From: UMGS1783 sp900555065
GTDB lineage: Bacteria; Bacillota; Clostridia; Oscillospirales; UMGS1783
Direction: 5' to 3'
Length of the DNA stretch: 53,488 bases
Assembly: GCA_937991645.1 (NCBI GenBank)
Contig: CALKPL010000045.1
Coordinates: 1 to 53,488, forward strand
In this document: one piece after another, positions 41,144-49,727 of the stretch
Layout of the letters: every line of letters starts with the position of its first letter
How positions within the stretch are numbered: the stretch's first letter is position 1
Program-made: the position numbers and the translations under genes
Notes under the pieces: generated by a model
The model's database searches: none
The model's input: only the letters and a program-made list of their open reading frames with translations
What the model was told of the DNA's origin: nothing

Positions 41144-42214
41144 TTATTTCTTTAAAGACGCCAAATACAACTCATTCTGCCGCACTGACGGACTGTTTGG
41201 TTTACAGGCCCCGGCGCGCGCATTGTACTGCGCCGCCTCTTCATATCTGGACAGATAACAGCAGCAGACGCAGCACTCTATATTGGGGATATACCCCCAG
41301 TAGTCGGGCAGGATAAAGCCCAGGGTATCGGGCGGGTCCAGCTGGGTTGCGATCTTAAACCATGCGAGGGCGTTGCGGTAGTCTGAGCGCCGTTTGTAAT
41401 AGTAGCCGAGTTCGCAGCATATTTCGCCGCGCGGGCCGCCGTATGCAAAGCTCCTGAGCAGAACTGACAACACCTTATCCTGTTCGCCCAATGCGTTATA
41501 GCAGGCTGCAAGACTAAAGCAGGCGGCGATATTGTCCTCCGACCAGCCCTGTCCGCCGTCCAGGAAGCGTGTGAAGTAGTACACCGCTTTCGCATAACGG
41601 CCGTGGTCCTTCAGCTCGCGGGCAAAATAGTATTGCTGACGCGGCGTAAACGCCCGCCCCTGCGCCTCCATGGATTCATAGATGCGCAGGTTGCGCATTG
41701 AAGTTGTCTGCGGAACCGGTTTCTGGTGCCATATCGCGATGTCGCTCTGTACGATCCTGCCCGAAAGGGGGATGCACTCGTGCACCGGATCCTGCCACAG
41801 ATAGCCCCGGCTGCGCTTTGTGAGGCGCTCCCGGGTGGATGTCAGAACGGGGTTGCCGTTCTCATCAAAATGGGTGTGGTATTTCATGGTGACGATATCC
41901 GTATCGTCCGGCAGCGTCTGTTTGAGACGCAGCAGTTTTTCCCGCTCGCAGGCAGGCAGGACATCGTCGGCGTCCAGCCACATCTGGTAGTCCATGGTAG
42001 CCTGTGCGTACGCATAGTTGCGGGCGGCGGAAAAGTCGTCGATCCACTCGAAATCAAACACTTTCTCCGTATAGCCGCGCGCAATCTCTTTCGTGCGGTC
42101 GGTGGATCCCGTATCCACAATGACGATTTCGTCCACAGCGTCGCGGACGCTGTCCAGGCAGCGCGCAAGCACCGCTTCCTCGTTTTTTACGATCATACAT
42201 AGGCTGATGGTCAT
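41144..42214 (-). CDS. Family 2 glycosyltransferase with TPR-like tail
   Basis: A 356-residue protein: GT-A domain (about 1-220) with the N-terminal ISLCMIVKNEE, nucleotide-binding VDTGSTDRT and the metal-binding Asp motif MWLDADD near residue 85, followed by helical repeats of TPR type (about 225-350, with LAACYNALGEQDKVL and ELGYYYKRRSDYRNAL). Soluble GT2 enzymes of this layout include protein O- and S-glycosyltransferases of Firmicutes, and comparable genes stand beside collagen-like spore genes. A role in sugar attachment to Thr of the neighbouring collagen repeats is inference from position. Start: second ATG at 42214, seven bases after AGGAG; the first ATG at 42220 is too close. Confidence 0.85.
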   Translation of the reverse strand: MTISLCMIVKNEEAVLARCLDSVRDAVDEIVIVDTGSTDRTKEIARGYTEKVFDFEWIDDFSAARNYAYAQATMDYQMWLDADDVLPACEREKLLRLKQTLPDDTDIVTMKYHTHFDENGNPVLTSTRERLTKRSRGYLWQDPVHECIPLSGRIVQSDIAIWHQKPVPQTTSMRNLRIYESMEAQGRAFTPRQQYYFARELKDHGRYAKAVYYFTRFLDGGQGWSEDNIAACFSLAACYNALGEQDKVLSVLLRSFAYGGPRGEICCELGYYYKRRSDYRNALAWFKIATQLDPPDTLGFILPDYWGYIPNIECCVCCCYLSRYEEAAQYNARAGACKPNSPSVRQNELYLASLKK

Positions 42215-42524
42215 CTTCATTCTCCTAAATACAGTATAATACAACCTATGTCCCGCAGTCAGAACTTGCCAATCGACGCGTAAAATAAAACGCGGCGGCG
42301 GACGATGCTTCAAGCCGGCGGCACGCTGATTCAAGCAAGTCTCGCTTCCTGTCCTGCCGCTTATTTCACACGCCAGAGAGCTATCCTGCGCCACGCCGCT
42401 TCACATCGCCCGGCATGCGCGCACAGCCGGATTCATAAAAGAATATGACGCTGGCGACCCATCTCGACACTGTATGTGCATAGTATACAAATAGTATAAA
42501 ATTCCGACAAATATACAAAAAATA

Positions 42525-42552
42525 AAAGGGATGTATGCGCATACATCCCTTT
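42525..42552 (-). terminator. Terminator of the MBOAT/DHHW operon
   Basis: A 28-bp perfect palindrome with arms AAAGGGATGTATGC and its complement. On the minus strand it is followed by TATTTTTTG. The 42221-42524 spacer between this and the glycosyltransferase gene holds its promoter region (TATTAT/TATACT elements near 42235) but no gene. Confidence 0.85.
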
Positions 42553-42637
42553 CCAGACCGTTTTTACGCGCTCCGGGGTACCAGTTTTACGAAAGCCGAA
42601 AGGGGCGACTTTTTTCGGCTCCCAAATCCGCGGCTGC

Positions 42638-44035
42638 TTATGCGGACTGGTATGTGCAGAGCGTTTCCCCGTCCAGCAGCACGATTTCCAGTTCGTCCTG
42701 GTTATCCAGATATACCTCCGTCGGCACAGTGGCCTCGTAGCCGTTATCGCTGCGCTTCATATCGTATGCAGTGTCCAGCCGGCACCAGACATAGCGCGCC
42801 GGCGTCTGCGTTTCCCATGTAATTTTGGTCAGGTCTTCCCCTTGCGAAACCGTGATCTCCTCCGGCGGCAGGATCTGTGCTGTATTTATTTTCGCTTCCT
42901 CCGCCGCAGTCTGAAGCGTGGGATTTAAATCTATGGATACCATTCCGTCATAACTGAAATACGTCTCGTTAAACGTGTATTCCGCCACCTCAAATATGAC
43001 ACAGTCAGGCTTAAAAATATTGAAATAATAAGCAAAATCAATGATATTCTGATAATCGTGCACATAAATATACTCGCTGAAACCATTCGCTAAATATTTA
43101 TACCCAAAATTGTTCATATAGCTGCCCTGAAACGCAAGTGCTTTCGGCGCGTTTTCATTGGCTCTCTTTTCATTGGAATAGTAGCCGAACGTTCGGAACG
43201 AAGGATGCATCTCCAGTTCGTCGCGGTATTTGTCGTATCCGTCGGCGCATACCTCCATATCTACCGCAATTTCCGGAACCATTTCATGAATCGGAAATTC
43301 GGAGACCGGCAAGGAAGTTTGCAGCGTTTGCGATATCGTCAGTTCGCGCAACTCGTTCACATGCACAGTGGGCAGACTGGACTGCAGCCTTTCCAGCATC
43401 GCGTTTGTACCGTAATAAGCGCCGAGATCATTCCAGTGATTGGCGTCGAATTTCTGATTGAAGACGACTTCGCCCGCCAGAGTTTTCTCTCGCAGAAGTC
43501 CTGTGTTGTCCAGATAGTTGACGTTCCGTTGTTCAAGCGCGGCAAAAAATCCGTCCACCCAGGAGCGGTCGTAATGGATGCCGTCCGGGATGTATTCGTA
43601 TAACACAGCCGGTTTCGCCGGATTGAATACGAACAGAAACGGGACGTTTCGCGCGGCGCAATACTCCTGTATTTGTTTAACCATATCCGCAAACGCCTCG
43701 TGATATTCCGTAAACGGCGCGTCTACGGTTATGCCTGCGCCAAAGACATAGCCGGCCTTCCCATAGCTATAGGAGGGATGTACCATTTCGCCAAACAACA
43801 CGTCGTGCAAAACGGTATAGGACAGGATCATTTCGTCGCGAAATCCGATTCTGTCGTTCACATAGTTTTCAATGCCGTCGGTCAGATCTCCCGAAGCCTC
43901 GTCTGAAAAAGGGTTGGCCGCCAGCGCCCGGTTGTCTATGACGGATATGGCGTCCTCTTTCAAATGAAAGGCGGCGACGGGCGCGAGTATGATCGCGGCA
44001 AACACAAGAATAACCATGATTCGGATCAGTTTCAT
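42638..44035 (-). CDS. DHHW/AlgJ-like protein, partner of an MBOAT acyltransferase
   Basis: A 465-residue protein with an N-terminal signal-anchor (about 5-23) and a large extracytoplasmic part. The FDANHWNDLGAYYG block near residue 198 matches the D-x-x-H-W catalytic region of the SGNH-like AlgJ/AlgX and DHHW families, which transfer acetyl groups to polysaccharides outside the membrane. The genome partner is the upstream MBOAT gene, 12 bases away, and AGGAG overlaps that stop region. C-terminal residues 380-465 form a beta-rich domain not typical of AlgJ. The acceptor could be a wall or spore-surface glycan; it cannot be identified here. Confidence 0.8.
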   Translation of the reverse strand: MKLIRIMVILVFAAIILAPVAAFHLKEDAISVIDNRALAANPFSDEASGDLTDGIENYVNDRIGFRDEMILSYTVLHDVLFGEMVHPSYSYGKAGYVFGAGITVDAPFTEYHEAFADMVKQIQEYCAARNVPFLFVFNPAKPAVLYEYIPDGIHYDRSWVDGFFAALEQRNVNYLDNTGLLREKTLAGEVVFNQKFDANHWNDLGAYYGTNAMLERLQSSLPTVHVNELRELTISQTLQTSLPVSEFPIHEMVPEIAVDMEVCADGYDKYRDELEMHPSFRTFGYYSNEKRANENAPKALAFQGSYMNNFGYKYLANGFSEYIYVHDYQNIIDFAYYFNIFKPDCVIFEVAEYTFNETYFSYDGMVSIDLNPTLQTAAEEAKINTAQILPPEEITVSQGEDLTKITWETQTPARYVWCRLDTAYDMKRSDNGYEATVPTEVYLDNQDELEIVLLDGETLCTYQSA

Positions 44036-44047
44036 GTCGTCTTGCTC

Positions 44048-45553
44048 CTAGTACTGGAAGTAAATGAACGGACTGTACGTTGAATTGACCATAAAGAGGA
44101 TGGCTGTCACAAACAGGATCAGCAAAACCGCTTCCTGTACGATGTAGCCGGATTTTGACGAGACCATTCTGCCGTGCCATTTCGCAACGAACGGGGCGCC
44201 CAGCGCCGTTGCGCCGATGATTCCGACAACCATAAGTACGACGATTTTCGCACTGAAAAAATACTGCCAGGTGTAGGGGATCGTGTCAAACTGAACGGTT
44301 CCAAGTATAATCCCGAACAGAGTTTGAACATCGTGAAGGTTTTGGAACCGGAACAACTGCCAAAGCAGCATGACAATCAGCATAGCGCCACAGTACTTCA
44401 GAACGCCGGGGGTTTTCACATAAAACTTCTTTTTCTGTACCAGCCGTTCCATGACGACCAGCGCGCCGTTGACCGCGCCCCACAGTATATAGTTCCAGCC
44501 GGCTCCGTGCCATATGCCGGTCAGAATAAACACGACCGCCAGATTCCGCAGGGTTTTCCATAGCCCGTTTCGGTTCCCTCCCAGCGGGATATAGCAATAT
44601 TCGCGGAACCATGTTCCCAGTGAAATGTGCCAGCGTCGCCAAAATTCGGAAATGGACCGGGAACAGTACGGGAAATGAAAGTTCTCCTTGCATTGGAACC
44701 CGAACAACTTCGCCAGCCCAATTGCAATATCGGAATAACCGGAAAAATCATAATAGATTTGCAGCATATAGAGCACCAGCGTACCCGCGGCCGTAATCCG
44801 ATCAATACCGGTAAGTCCAATGCTTGCCAGACAAGCTCCAAACGTGTCGGCCAGAATCGTTTTTTTCACAAAGCCGATCATGATACGATTCAACCCGTCG
44901 GCGCACGTCTCCCATGTGCTTGTGTGCGACCGGATCTGAGGCTGAAAATCTTTCCACAGCACAATCGGTCCCGATACCACTTTGGGGAAAAACGAAAGAT
45001 ACAGCGCGCAGTCAAGCAGACTACCGGAACGAGCTTGTCCGCGGTAAATATCCGCTAAATAAGATATGGCGGAAAAGGTGATGAAAGAAAGGCCGAGCGG
45101 CGCGATCAAAGAGCGGTCCGCTATGCTGCTCTGGAACAGGGAGTTCCCGATTCCGATCAGGAAATTCAGGTATTTATAGCCTACCAGTATAAGAACGAGC
45201 AGTACAACGGCCAGTACAAAGGGCACGACCGCAAGATAAAGCCGCTTGTCCGGACGGTCCCCATCCGCATCTTCCCGTTCAATGCGGATAAAGCGTTTTT
45301 TGTTTTTTGCGGCTTCTACCCAGCGGGCAAGCAGGTATACCGCCACGATATACGCCAGAAGCTTGAAAAGGTCGTCAAAACAGGACCACATGTAAAACAC
45401 AAGACTGAAGACAAGCAGAACACAGTCCCTTACGCGCAGCTTTGCGAGCAATGATCCCGGCTTGCCACGGCGCTCCATCTGGTCTGCAACGCAATACGCA
45501 AGCAGGCAGACAGGGAAAAAACAGAATAAGAATATTTGCGTTGTGAAAACCAT
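44048..45553 (-). CDS. MBOAT-family membrane O-acyltransferase (AlgI/DltB-like)
   Basis: A 501-residue integral membrane protein with about ten hydrophobic segments. The MBOAT core is seen in SISEFWRRWHISLGTWFREY (a family hallmark with the first conserved His) and in TGIWHGAGWNYILWG with the catalytic His near residue 350. MBOAT proteins pass acyl groups, usually acetyl, through the membrane to a partner that modifies exopolysaccharide or wall polymers. Start: ATG with GGGAGAG upstream. First gene of a two-gene operon with the DHHW protein; its promoter appears to lie about 400 bases upstream. Confidence 0.9.
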   Translation of the reverse strand: MVFTTQIFLFCFFPVCLLAYCVADQMERRGKPGSLLAKLRVRDCVLLVFSLVFYMWSCFDDLFKLLAYIVAVYLLARWVEAAKNKKRFIRIEREDADGDRPDKRLYLAVVPFVLAVVLLVLILVGYKYLNFLIGIGNSLFQSSIADRSLIAPLGLSFITFSAISYLADIYRGQARSGSLLDCALYLSFFPKVVSGPIVLWKDFQPQIRSHTSTWETCADGLNRIMIGFVKKTILADTFGACLASIGLTGIDRITAAGTLVLYMLQIYYDFSGYSDIAIGLAKLFGFQCKENFHFPYCSRSISEFWRRWHISLGTWFREYCYIPLGGNRNGLWKTLRNLAVVFILTGIWHGAGWNYILWGAVNGALVVMERLVQKKKFYVKTPGVLKYCGAMLIVMLLWQLFRFQNLHDVQTLFGIILGTVQFDTIPYTWQYFFSAKIVVLMVVGIIGATALGAPFVAKWHGRMVSSKSGYIVQEAVLLILFVTAILFMVNSTYSPFIYFQY

Positions 45554-45951
45554 ATGATTCTCTCCCAGCGAAAGCTTGTCTCAAGACATGCCGTGCGGTC
45601 TTTTGCCAATTGCATTTGATAAAATCCCCGGTTTAGGCCGATGATTGCAACGCGCTAAAACAAAGCGTAAAAGCCGGCATAACGAAGTTTTTACCGCCGT
45701 TCGGCGTCCGGATTTCAGGTTTGCCTTTCGTATGCACCCTGGACGGGCGCGGGGTTTGCCAGGGGACGACGAACATGGCGCTGGAAAACGCAATGTTATA
45801 AAAAGGACGGGCATATACCTTGTGGCAGCAAGCTGAATCACAGCGGCACAGGAACAATCCCGCAATCACAATTTAACGTTCATGGGTAATGCAGTATTAT
45901 AAAGAACAGAGAGGTACGCCTCATTATGTTCACGCAAAAAGCATATAAATT
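45554..45951 (-). other. Long untranslated leader of the MBOAT operon
   Basis: Almost 400 bases without a supportable gene lie between the promoter at 45952-45980 and the MBOAT start. On the minus strand it holds GGCAAACC and GGACGC pieces and several small hairpins, but no known riboswitch could be completed and no terminator directly before the gene was seen. Confidence 0.4.
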
Positions 45952-45980
45952 TATATAATATAAGCCATGGCGAATGTCAA
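45952..45980 (-). promoter_or_regulatory. Sigma-A promoter facing the MBOAT operon
   Basis: On the minus strand: TTGACA (45980-45975), a 17-bp spacer and TATATA (45957-45952). Confidence 0.68.
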
Positions 45981-46046
45981 TAGAATACCGTGAAATCCGA
46001 AGCACGGCCATGCCTGACAGAGCCGGCCTGCGCGTCAGACGCACAG

Positions 46047-46073
46047 AAAAAGCCCCGCGCAAATGCGCGGGGC
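46047..46073 (-). terminator. Terminator of the FAD oxidoreductase gene
   Basis: A 9-bp perfect stem GCCCCGCGC/GCGCGGGGC with an AAAT loop. On the minus strand it is followed by five T, 28 bases after the stop. Confidence 0.9.
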
Positions 46074-46100
46074 AAAGAAACGCCGAATACAGGGCGTCTG

Positions 46101-47456
46101 TTACACAGAGAGAAGCGCGCCGTTTTGCAGCAGGATCTCCCGGATCTCCTTCACATCTACCTGCTCCGGGCGGCACCCGTGTTTTATGGACAGGGCGGCG
46201 CCGATTCCAACGGCTTCCCCGACAGCGAAACAGGTGCCCATTACGCGGCAGGAACCGTAGGCCTCCCGGTCGACCGATATACAGCGGCCAGCCATCATCA
46301 GGCCGCCTACGGTTTTGCATACCGTGGTAAGATAGGGAATGCCGTAGGGTTCGTCCACATGGATGAACTGGGAGCTGTAATCCTTACTGCCGTGTATGTC
46401 GATGGGATAGGATCCCAGCGCGATTGTGTCGTCTCCGGTGACGCCGGCCTTGACGTCGTCGATGCGCAGCGTCTTATAGCCTACGATGCGACGGGTTTCC
46501 CGAACGCCGATCGAGTCGTTGATATGGGAGAGAAACGCCTTTTCAAAGCCGGGGACATACTTGCGCAGCATCTCGATAAACGCCACAGCCTGACGCTGGC
46601 CGAGAATTTCCGCCTGGGTAATGCTCTGCGGGTCGGTCGCGTCTGTGGCCGCCATGCGCGGGCCGTTGATACACACCTCGGAATCGTTGAAGCGGTTGAT
46701 ATAGATCATCGCCCAGATACCCATCGGCCACTCCCCTATGGGATTGAGCTTTGCCCACAGCTTCTGCAGCGTCACCAGCACAAAGTCAGGCGCGGCGCGC
46801 AGGTATTCCATTGTATAGGGCTCGACTTCCTCCGGATGCTCTTCCAGCCATTCAAAAAAGCGCTCCTTATCCACGCCGCCGATGGTGAAGAGAATAGAGG
46901 GCGGCTGCAGGTCCACGCCGGCGGTTCCCTTTTCATATTCAGCGCCGGCCAGGTAGGAGATTACGCCGTCGCCCGTCGCATCGACAAAGATCTTCGCCCG
47001 GACTTCCAGGCGCGTACCGGCACATTCGCAGAGAATGCTCTTCAGCACGCCGTCGACTACCTCTACTTCAATGGCGTTGGTGTGCAGCAGAAAGTCAACG
47101 CCGTTCTCCTCCAGAAAACTGGCCGCGGCAATTTTGACCTTGTCAGGGTCGATGGCTGCGATGGAGCAGTGCTTGGGGCAATACCGGACGCCAAAGGAGG
47201 CGTTATCCTGCTTCAGCCGCTCGACAAACTCGATCGCCAACCCGCCGACGGTGGGACGCTTTTTCACGTCGAGATAGCCGAGATATGGAAGCCCGGCCGT
47301 CGTCATGCCGCCCACATACCCGTTTTTCTCCAGCACGAGTACGCGGCAGCCGTTGCGTGCGGCAGCTACCGCTGCGGCAATACCGCCGGAGCCGGACCCG
47401 ATTACGGCGACGTCGTAATCGTACTGCTTGACTGCTTCTGTACGGATGTTGCTCAT
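46101..47456 (-). CDS. FAD-dependent oxidoreductase (FAD_oxidored family)
   Basis: A 451-residue flavoprotein. N-terminal dinucleotide-binding motif VIGSGSGGIAAAVAAARNG (about 15-33), then VLEKNGYVGGMTTAG, the second FAD block FVDATGDGVISYLAGAEY and a C-terminal GGLMMAGRCISVDREAYGSCRVMGTC stretch (split here as GGLMMAGRCISV and SCRVMGTC) that closes the FAD site. Proteins of this family are widespread in gut bacteria near glycan-use genes; the substrate is unknown. Start: the second ATG at 47456 is eight bases after AAGGAG, the first (47462) is too close. It is divergent from an AraC gene, which probably controls it. Confidence 0.83.
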   Translation of the reverse strand: MSNIRTEAVKQYDYDVAVIGSGSGGIAAAVAAARNGCRVLVLEKNGYVGGMTTAGLPYLGYLDVKKRPTVGGLAIEFVERLKQDNASFGVRYCPKHCSIAAIDPDKVKIAAASFLEENGVDFLLHTNAIEVEVVDGVLKSILCECAGTRLEVRAKIFVDATGDGVISYLAGAEYEKGTAGVDLQPPSILFTIGGVDKERFFEWLEEHPEEVEPYTMEYLRAAPDFVLVTLQKLWAKLNPIGEWPMGIWAMIYINRFNDSEVCINGPRMAATDATDPQSITQAEILGQRQAVAFIEMLRKYVPGFEKAFLSHINDSIGVRETRRIVGYKTLRIDDVKAGVTGDDTIALGSYPIDIHGSKDYSSQFIHVDEPYGIPYLTTVCKTVGGLMMAGRCISVDREAYGSCRVMGTCFAVGEAVGIGAALSIKHGCRPEQVDVKEIREILLQNGALLSV

Positions 47457-47481
47457 TTTCATTCTCCTTATTAAAAAAATA

Positions 47482-47510
47482 TTGATTTCATATGCCGGCT
47501 GTGTTATATA
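47482..47510 (+). promoter_or_regulatory. Promoter of the AraC gene
   Basis: TTGATT at 47482-47487, a 17-bp spacer and TATATA at 47505-47510, within the 85-bp divergent space. Confidence 0.65.
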
Positions 47511-47541
47511 AAAGGTATATGGACAAAGGAGGGGAACACCG

Positions 47542-48387
47542 GTGAAATACTCTTCCTACAGCTTGATGAAAAGTACGATCCTGCCCGTTTCGTTTACATT
47601 GTACGATGGAGAAAACGGCATTTACCGCGCTGCGCATCAGGCGCCGGGGCGGACACTGCCTTTCGCCATCCTGCTGTATTCGCACGATTCCTGCTGTAAC
47701 ATTACCGTTGACAGGCAGACGTTTCAGGTGCGGCCCGGAGAGGGGATCATTTTGCCGCATAACGTCAAGCACGATTTTTGCATGCCGCAGGCGGGGCATA
47801 TCACCTGGATTCATATTTTTATCACCGCGGCCGGGATTCCGCTGATGGACCTATACGAGGCGCCGGCGCTGTGGAAAGGCGAAGACGCCGCACAGCTTCT
47901 GCGCTGCCTGCACAGCATCAACACCTGCTTTAAGGATCTGGACGACAACGTTTACCATGCGCTTCGCAATACCATACGGACCCAACAGGCGGTTATGGAG
48001 ATCTGCGAACTGCTGTTCAACCGGTGCCGGCCCATTACCGAATCGCTGCCCTTTGGCATCGACTCCGGCTTTTTCAAGCTGCTGTCCCATATCAATTCCC
48101 ACCTCGACGAACAGTATTCTCTGCAGAAACTGCTTGACATTTCCGGACTGTCCGCACAGACAATCCGCAAAATGTTCTGGGACCATTTCAAGCAAACGCC
48201 GCTCGACTATGTGATTAAGAGAAAGCTGCTCGCGGCTTGCAGGCTGTTTACACAGGAAGGCGCGAGTATCGGCCTTGCGGCGAAGGCCGTCGGCTACAGC
48301 GACCAGATGTACTTCAGCAAACAGTTCAAAAAACACATGGGCTGCACGCCGTCCCAGTACCGGCAGGCTTCAAACGCCGAGTATTGA
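47542..48387 (+). CDS. AraC-family transcriptional regulator
   Basis: A 281-residue regulator: N-terminal cupin-like ligand-binding domain (about 15-100, with ITVDRQTFQVRPGEGIILPHN) and C-terminal double helix-turn-helix (about 180-278) with ILD-type first helix pair LQKLLDISGLSAQTIRKMF and second AKAVGYSDQMYFSKQFKKHMG. This is the layout of sugar-responsive AraC activators. Start: GTG at 47542 with AGGAGG nine bases upstream. It lies divergent to the FAD oxidoreductase gene with only 85 bases between, so that gene is the likely target; the ligand is unknown. Confidence 0.88.
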   Translation: MKYSSYSLMKSTILPVSFTLYDGENGIYRAAHQAPGRTLPFAILLYSHDSCCNITVDRQTFQVRPGEGIILPHNVKHDFCMPQAGHITWIHIFITAAGIPLMDLYEAPALWKGEDAAQLLRCLHSINTCFKDLDDNVYHALRNTIRTQQAVMEICELLFNRCRPITESLPFGIDSGFFKLLSHINSHLDEQYSLQKLLDISGLSAQTIRKMFWDHFKQTPLDYVIKRKLLAACRLFTQEGASIGLAAKAVGYSDQMYFSKQFKKHMGCTPSQYRQASNAEY

Positions 48388-48475
48388 TCCGCCTGTATTT
48401 ATTGTAGCACCGCAAGGCACGCTTTCATATAGAATTTTATGACGCAAATATGGCATATTTTATAGCGAAACAAAA

Positions 48476-48503
48476 AAACGCGATCCTAAGGATCGCGTTT
48501 TTG
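48476..48503 (+). terminator. Terminator after the AraC gene
   Basis: AAACGCGATCC with its complement around a two-base centre, A-run before and T-run after. About 90 bases past the stop. Confidence 0.9.
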
Positions 48504-48683
48504 TACTGCAAATTTACGCAGCCTGCCTGAGGCATGGCATGGGTGCGTAGCCCCCCCCCTTTTTCTCCGCCTTTCACAGCGGGAGACGTAAAAAGGGTTT
48601 ACCATTTCATGCGACCATGGCGCGCGGTCGGCCAGGCATTTCAAATTGAGCGGCAGGCCGCTGAACGGACGATTTATCAGCCG

Positions 48684-48722
48684 GTTCATTTACGCTGTCG
48701 AGCCTGTTCATTTACGTTGTCG
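48684..48722. repeat. 17-bp direct repeat upstream of a promoter
   Basis: GTTCATTTACGCTGTCG at 48684-48700 and the same with one C-to-T change at 48706-48722. The 22-bp period is two helical turns, and the pair ends 31 bases before the -10 element at 48753, so it may be a regulator site. The rest of 48504-48683 holds a run of nine C (48551-48559) but no gene. Confidence 0.75.
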
Positions 48723-48752
48723 CAAGTGGACTTTTTCCCCTGCCGGCTGTGG

Positions 48753-48758
48753 TATAAT
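48753..48758 (+). promoter_or_regulatory. Extended -10 promoter of a candidate small RNA
   Basis: A perfect TATAAT preceded by TGG (extended -10). No good -35 is present at the usual distance, which fits a promoter that depends on an activator or on the extended element. Confidence 0.55.
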
Positions 48759-48763
48759 GATGA

Positions 48764-48840
48764 AATGACGGGCGCGAAACGCCTGCGTACTGGTCTTCGA
48801 TAGTCGTTCGCCTGCTCAAGGCTGAGCGGCTATTTTTTAT
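48764..48840 (+). ncRNA. Candidate small RNA
   Basis: A transcript starting about seven bases after TATAAT would run 75-80 bases and end at a hairpin (AGTCGTTCGCCT pairing with AGGCTGAGCGGCT, 48802-48831, with wobble pairs) followed by six T. It has no open frame with a ribosome binding site. The GCGGCTATTTTTTATT end resembles the antisense antitoxin RNAs of holin-like type I toxin genes, but no toxin frame remains on the opposite strand, where rsgI ends at 48880. The identity is uncertain. Confidence 0.4.
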
Positions 48841-48879
48841 TGCTATTGTGATCAAATACTGGTATTTCCTGATACAAAA

Positions 48880-49725
48880 TCAGTCCGTTTGCAGTTCGTC
48901 TCCTCCGCGATACTGACGGCGGCCGTTCCCCTTGCCGCCGGTGGAGCCCGGATCTCCGGCGGCATCGCCGCCCTGCGACGTCTGATTATTCCAGCCGGCA
49001 TGGCCCCCGGAGCCATTCTGCTTCCGTTCCCGTATTTGCTTTCGTATTTCACCGATTCCACAGCTGGCGTATTCGTCTATTTGCACCGTAGGATCCAGCG
49101 ACTGAAGCTCTAAAAACGCCAGGTATTTTCCTACGGACATGTTCAATGCATGCGCTGCGGAAACGGCGTTTGCATCCGCGCGGTTGCATGTGGCCTGTAT
49201 CTTTGGATATGCGTCGCAAACCTCCGTCACACGGGCGTTCAGATAATCCGATATTTCCGTATCATCGTCTTTTGTATAAACTGCAAAATCCAGATATTCG
49301 TTGCTTTCAAGATAAGGCCGCATATCCTCGCTTTCAAGCAGGCGGTCGATTGCCTGCTGATAGGACAACCCGTTCACCTCTTGCGCAAAAACGAGATTTT
49401 CAGCGTCGGCATTATAGGCTGTGACGGAAATAACTTTGCCGAAACGGTTAACGGAAAGTTCAAGGCTTGGGTTGATGTCCATGCTGATCAGCGCCGTTTC
49501 CATCGTGTAGAGTCGGTATCCACCCAAACCTGCTATGCAAAAAAGAATAAAGCAAGCCGCGGCGGCATAGAAAATTCTAAAGTTTCGGCTTCGGCGCGCA
49601 TCTTTCCAGGATACGACATCGCCCTTTTGCCAATCAGGCCGCGCCGGTCTCTCAATAAATTCCCCGTCCGTATCCATAATGACTGCTGTTTTGTCTTTTA
49701 TTTGCATAACAATGCCTGTTTTCAT
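48880..49725 (-). CDS. rsgI: RsgI-like transmembrane anti-sigma factor
   Basis: A 281-residue single-pass membrane protein: cytoplasmic RsgI_N anti-sigma domain (about 1-48), transmembrane helix (50-73), periplasmic core beginning ISMDINPSLELSVNRFG (80-96) and a Gly/Asn/Gln-rich C-terminal tail (from about 235) with no carbohydrate-binding module. The Asn-Pro inside DINPS is where RsgI family members are reported to self-cleave before regulated proteolysis releases SigI. The gene starts two bases after the sigI stop, with AAAGGAGG overlapping that stop. It senses an external signal, unknown here, and holds SigI inactive. Confidence 0.87.
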   Translation of the reverse strand: MKTGIVMQIKDKTAVIMDTDGEFIERPARPDWQKGDVVSWKDARRSRNFRIFYAAAACFILFCIAGLGGYRLYTMETALISMDINPSLELSVNRFGKVISVTAYNADAENLVFAQEVNGLSYQQAIDRLLESEDMRPYLESNEYLDFAVYTKDDDTEISDYLNARVTEVCDAYPKIQATCNRADANAVSAAHALNMSVGKYLAFLELQSLDPTVQIDEYASCGIGEIRKQIRERKQNGSGGHAGWNNQTSQGGDAAGDPGSTGGKGNGRRQYRGGDELQTD

Positions 49726-49727
49726 TT

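Noticed and set aside
45554..45951. c-di-GMP riboswitch (GEMM) in the MBOAT leader
   Set aside because: GGCAAACC and GGACGC pieces occur, but the stem between them does not pair and the second helix could not be found.
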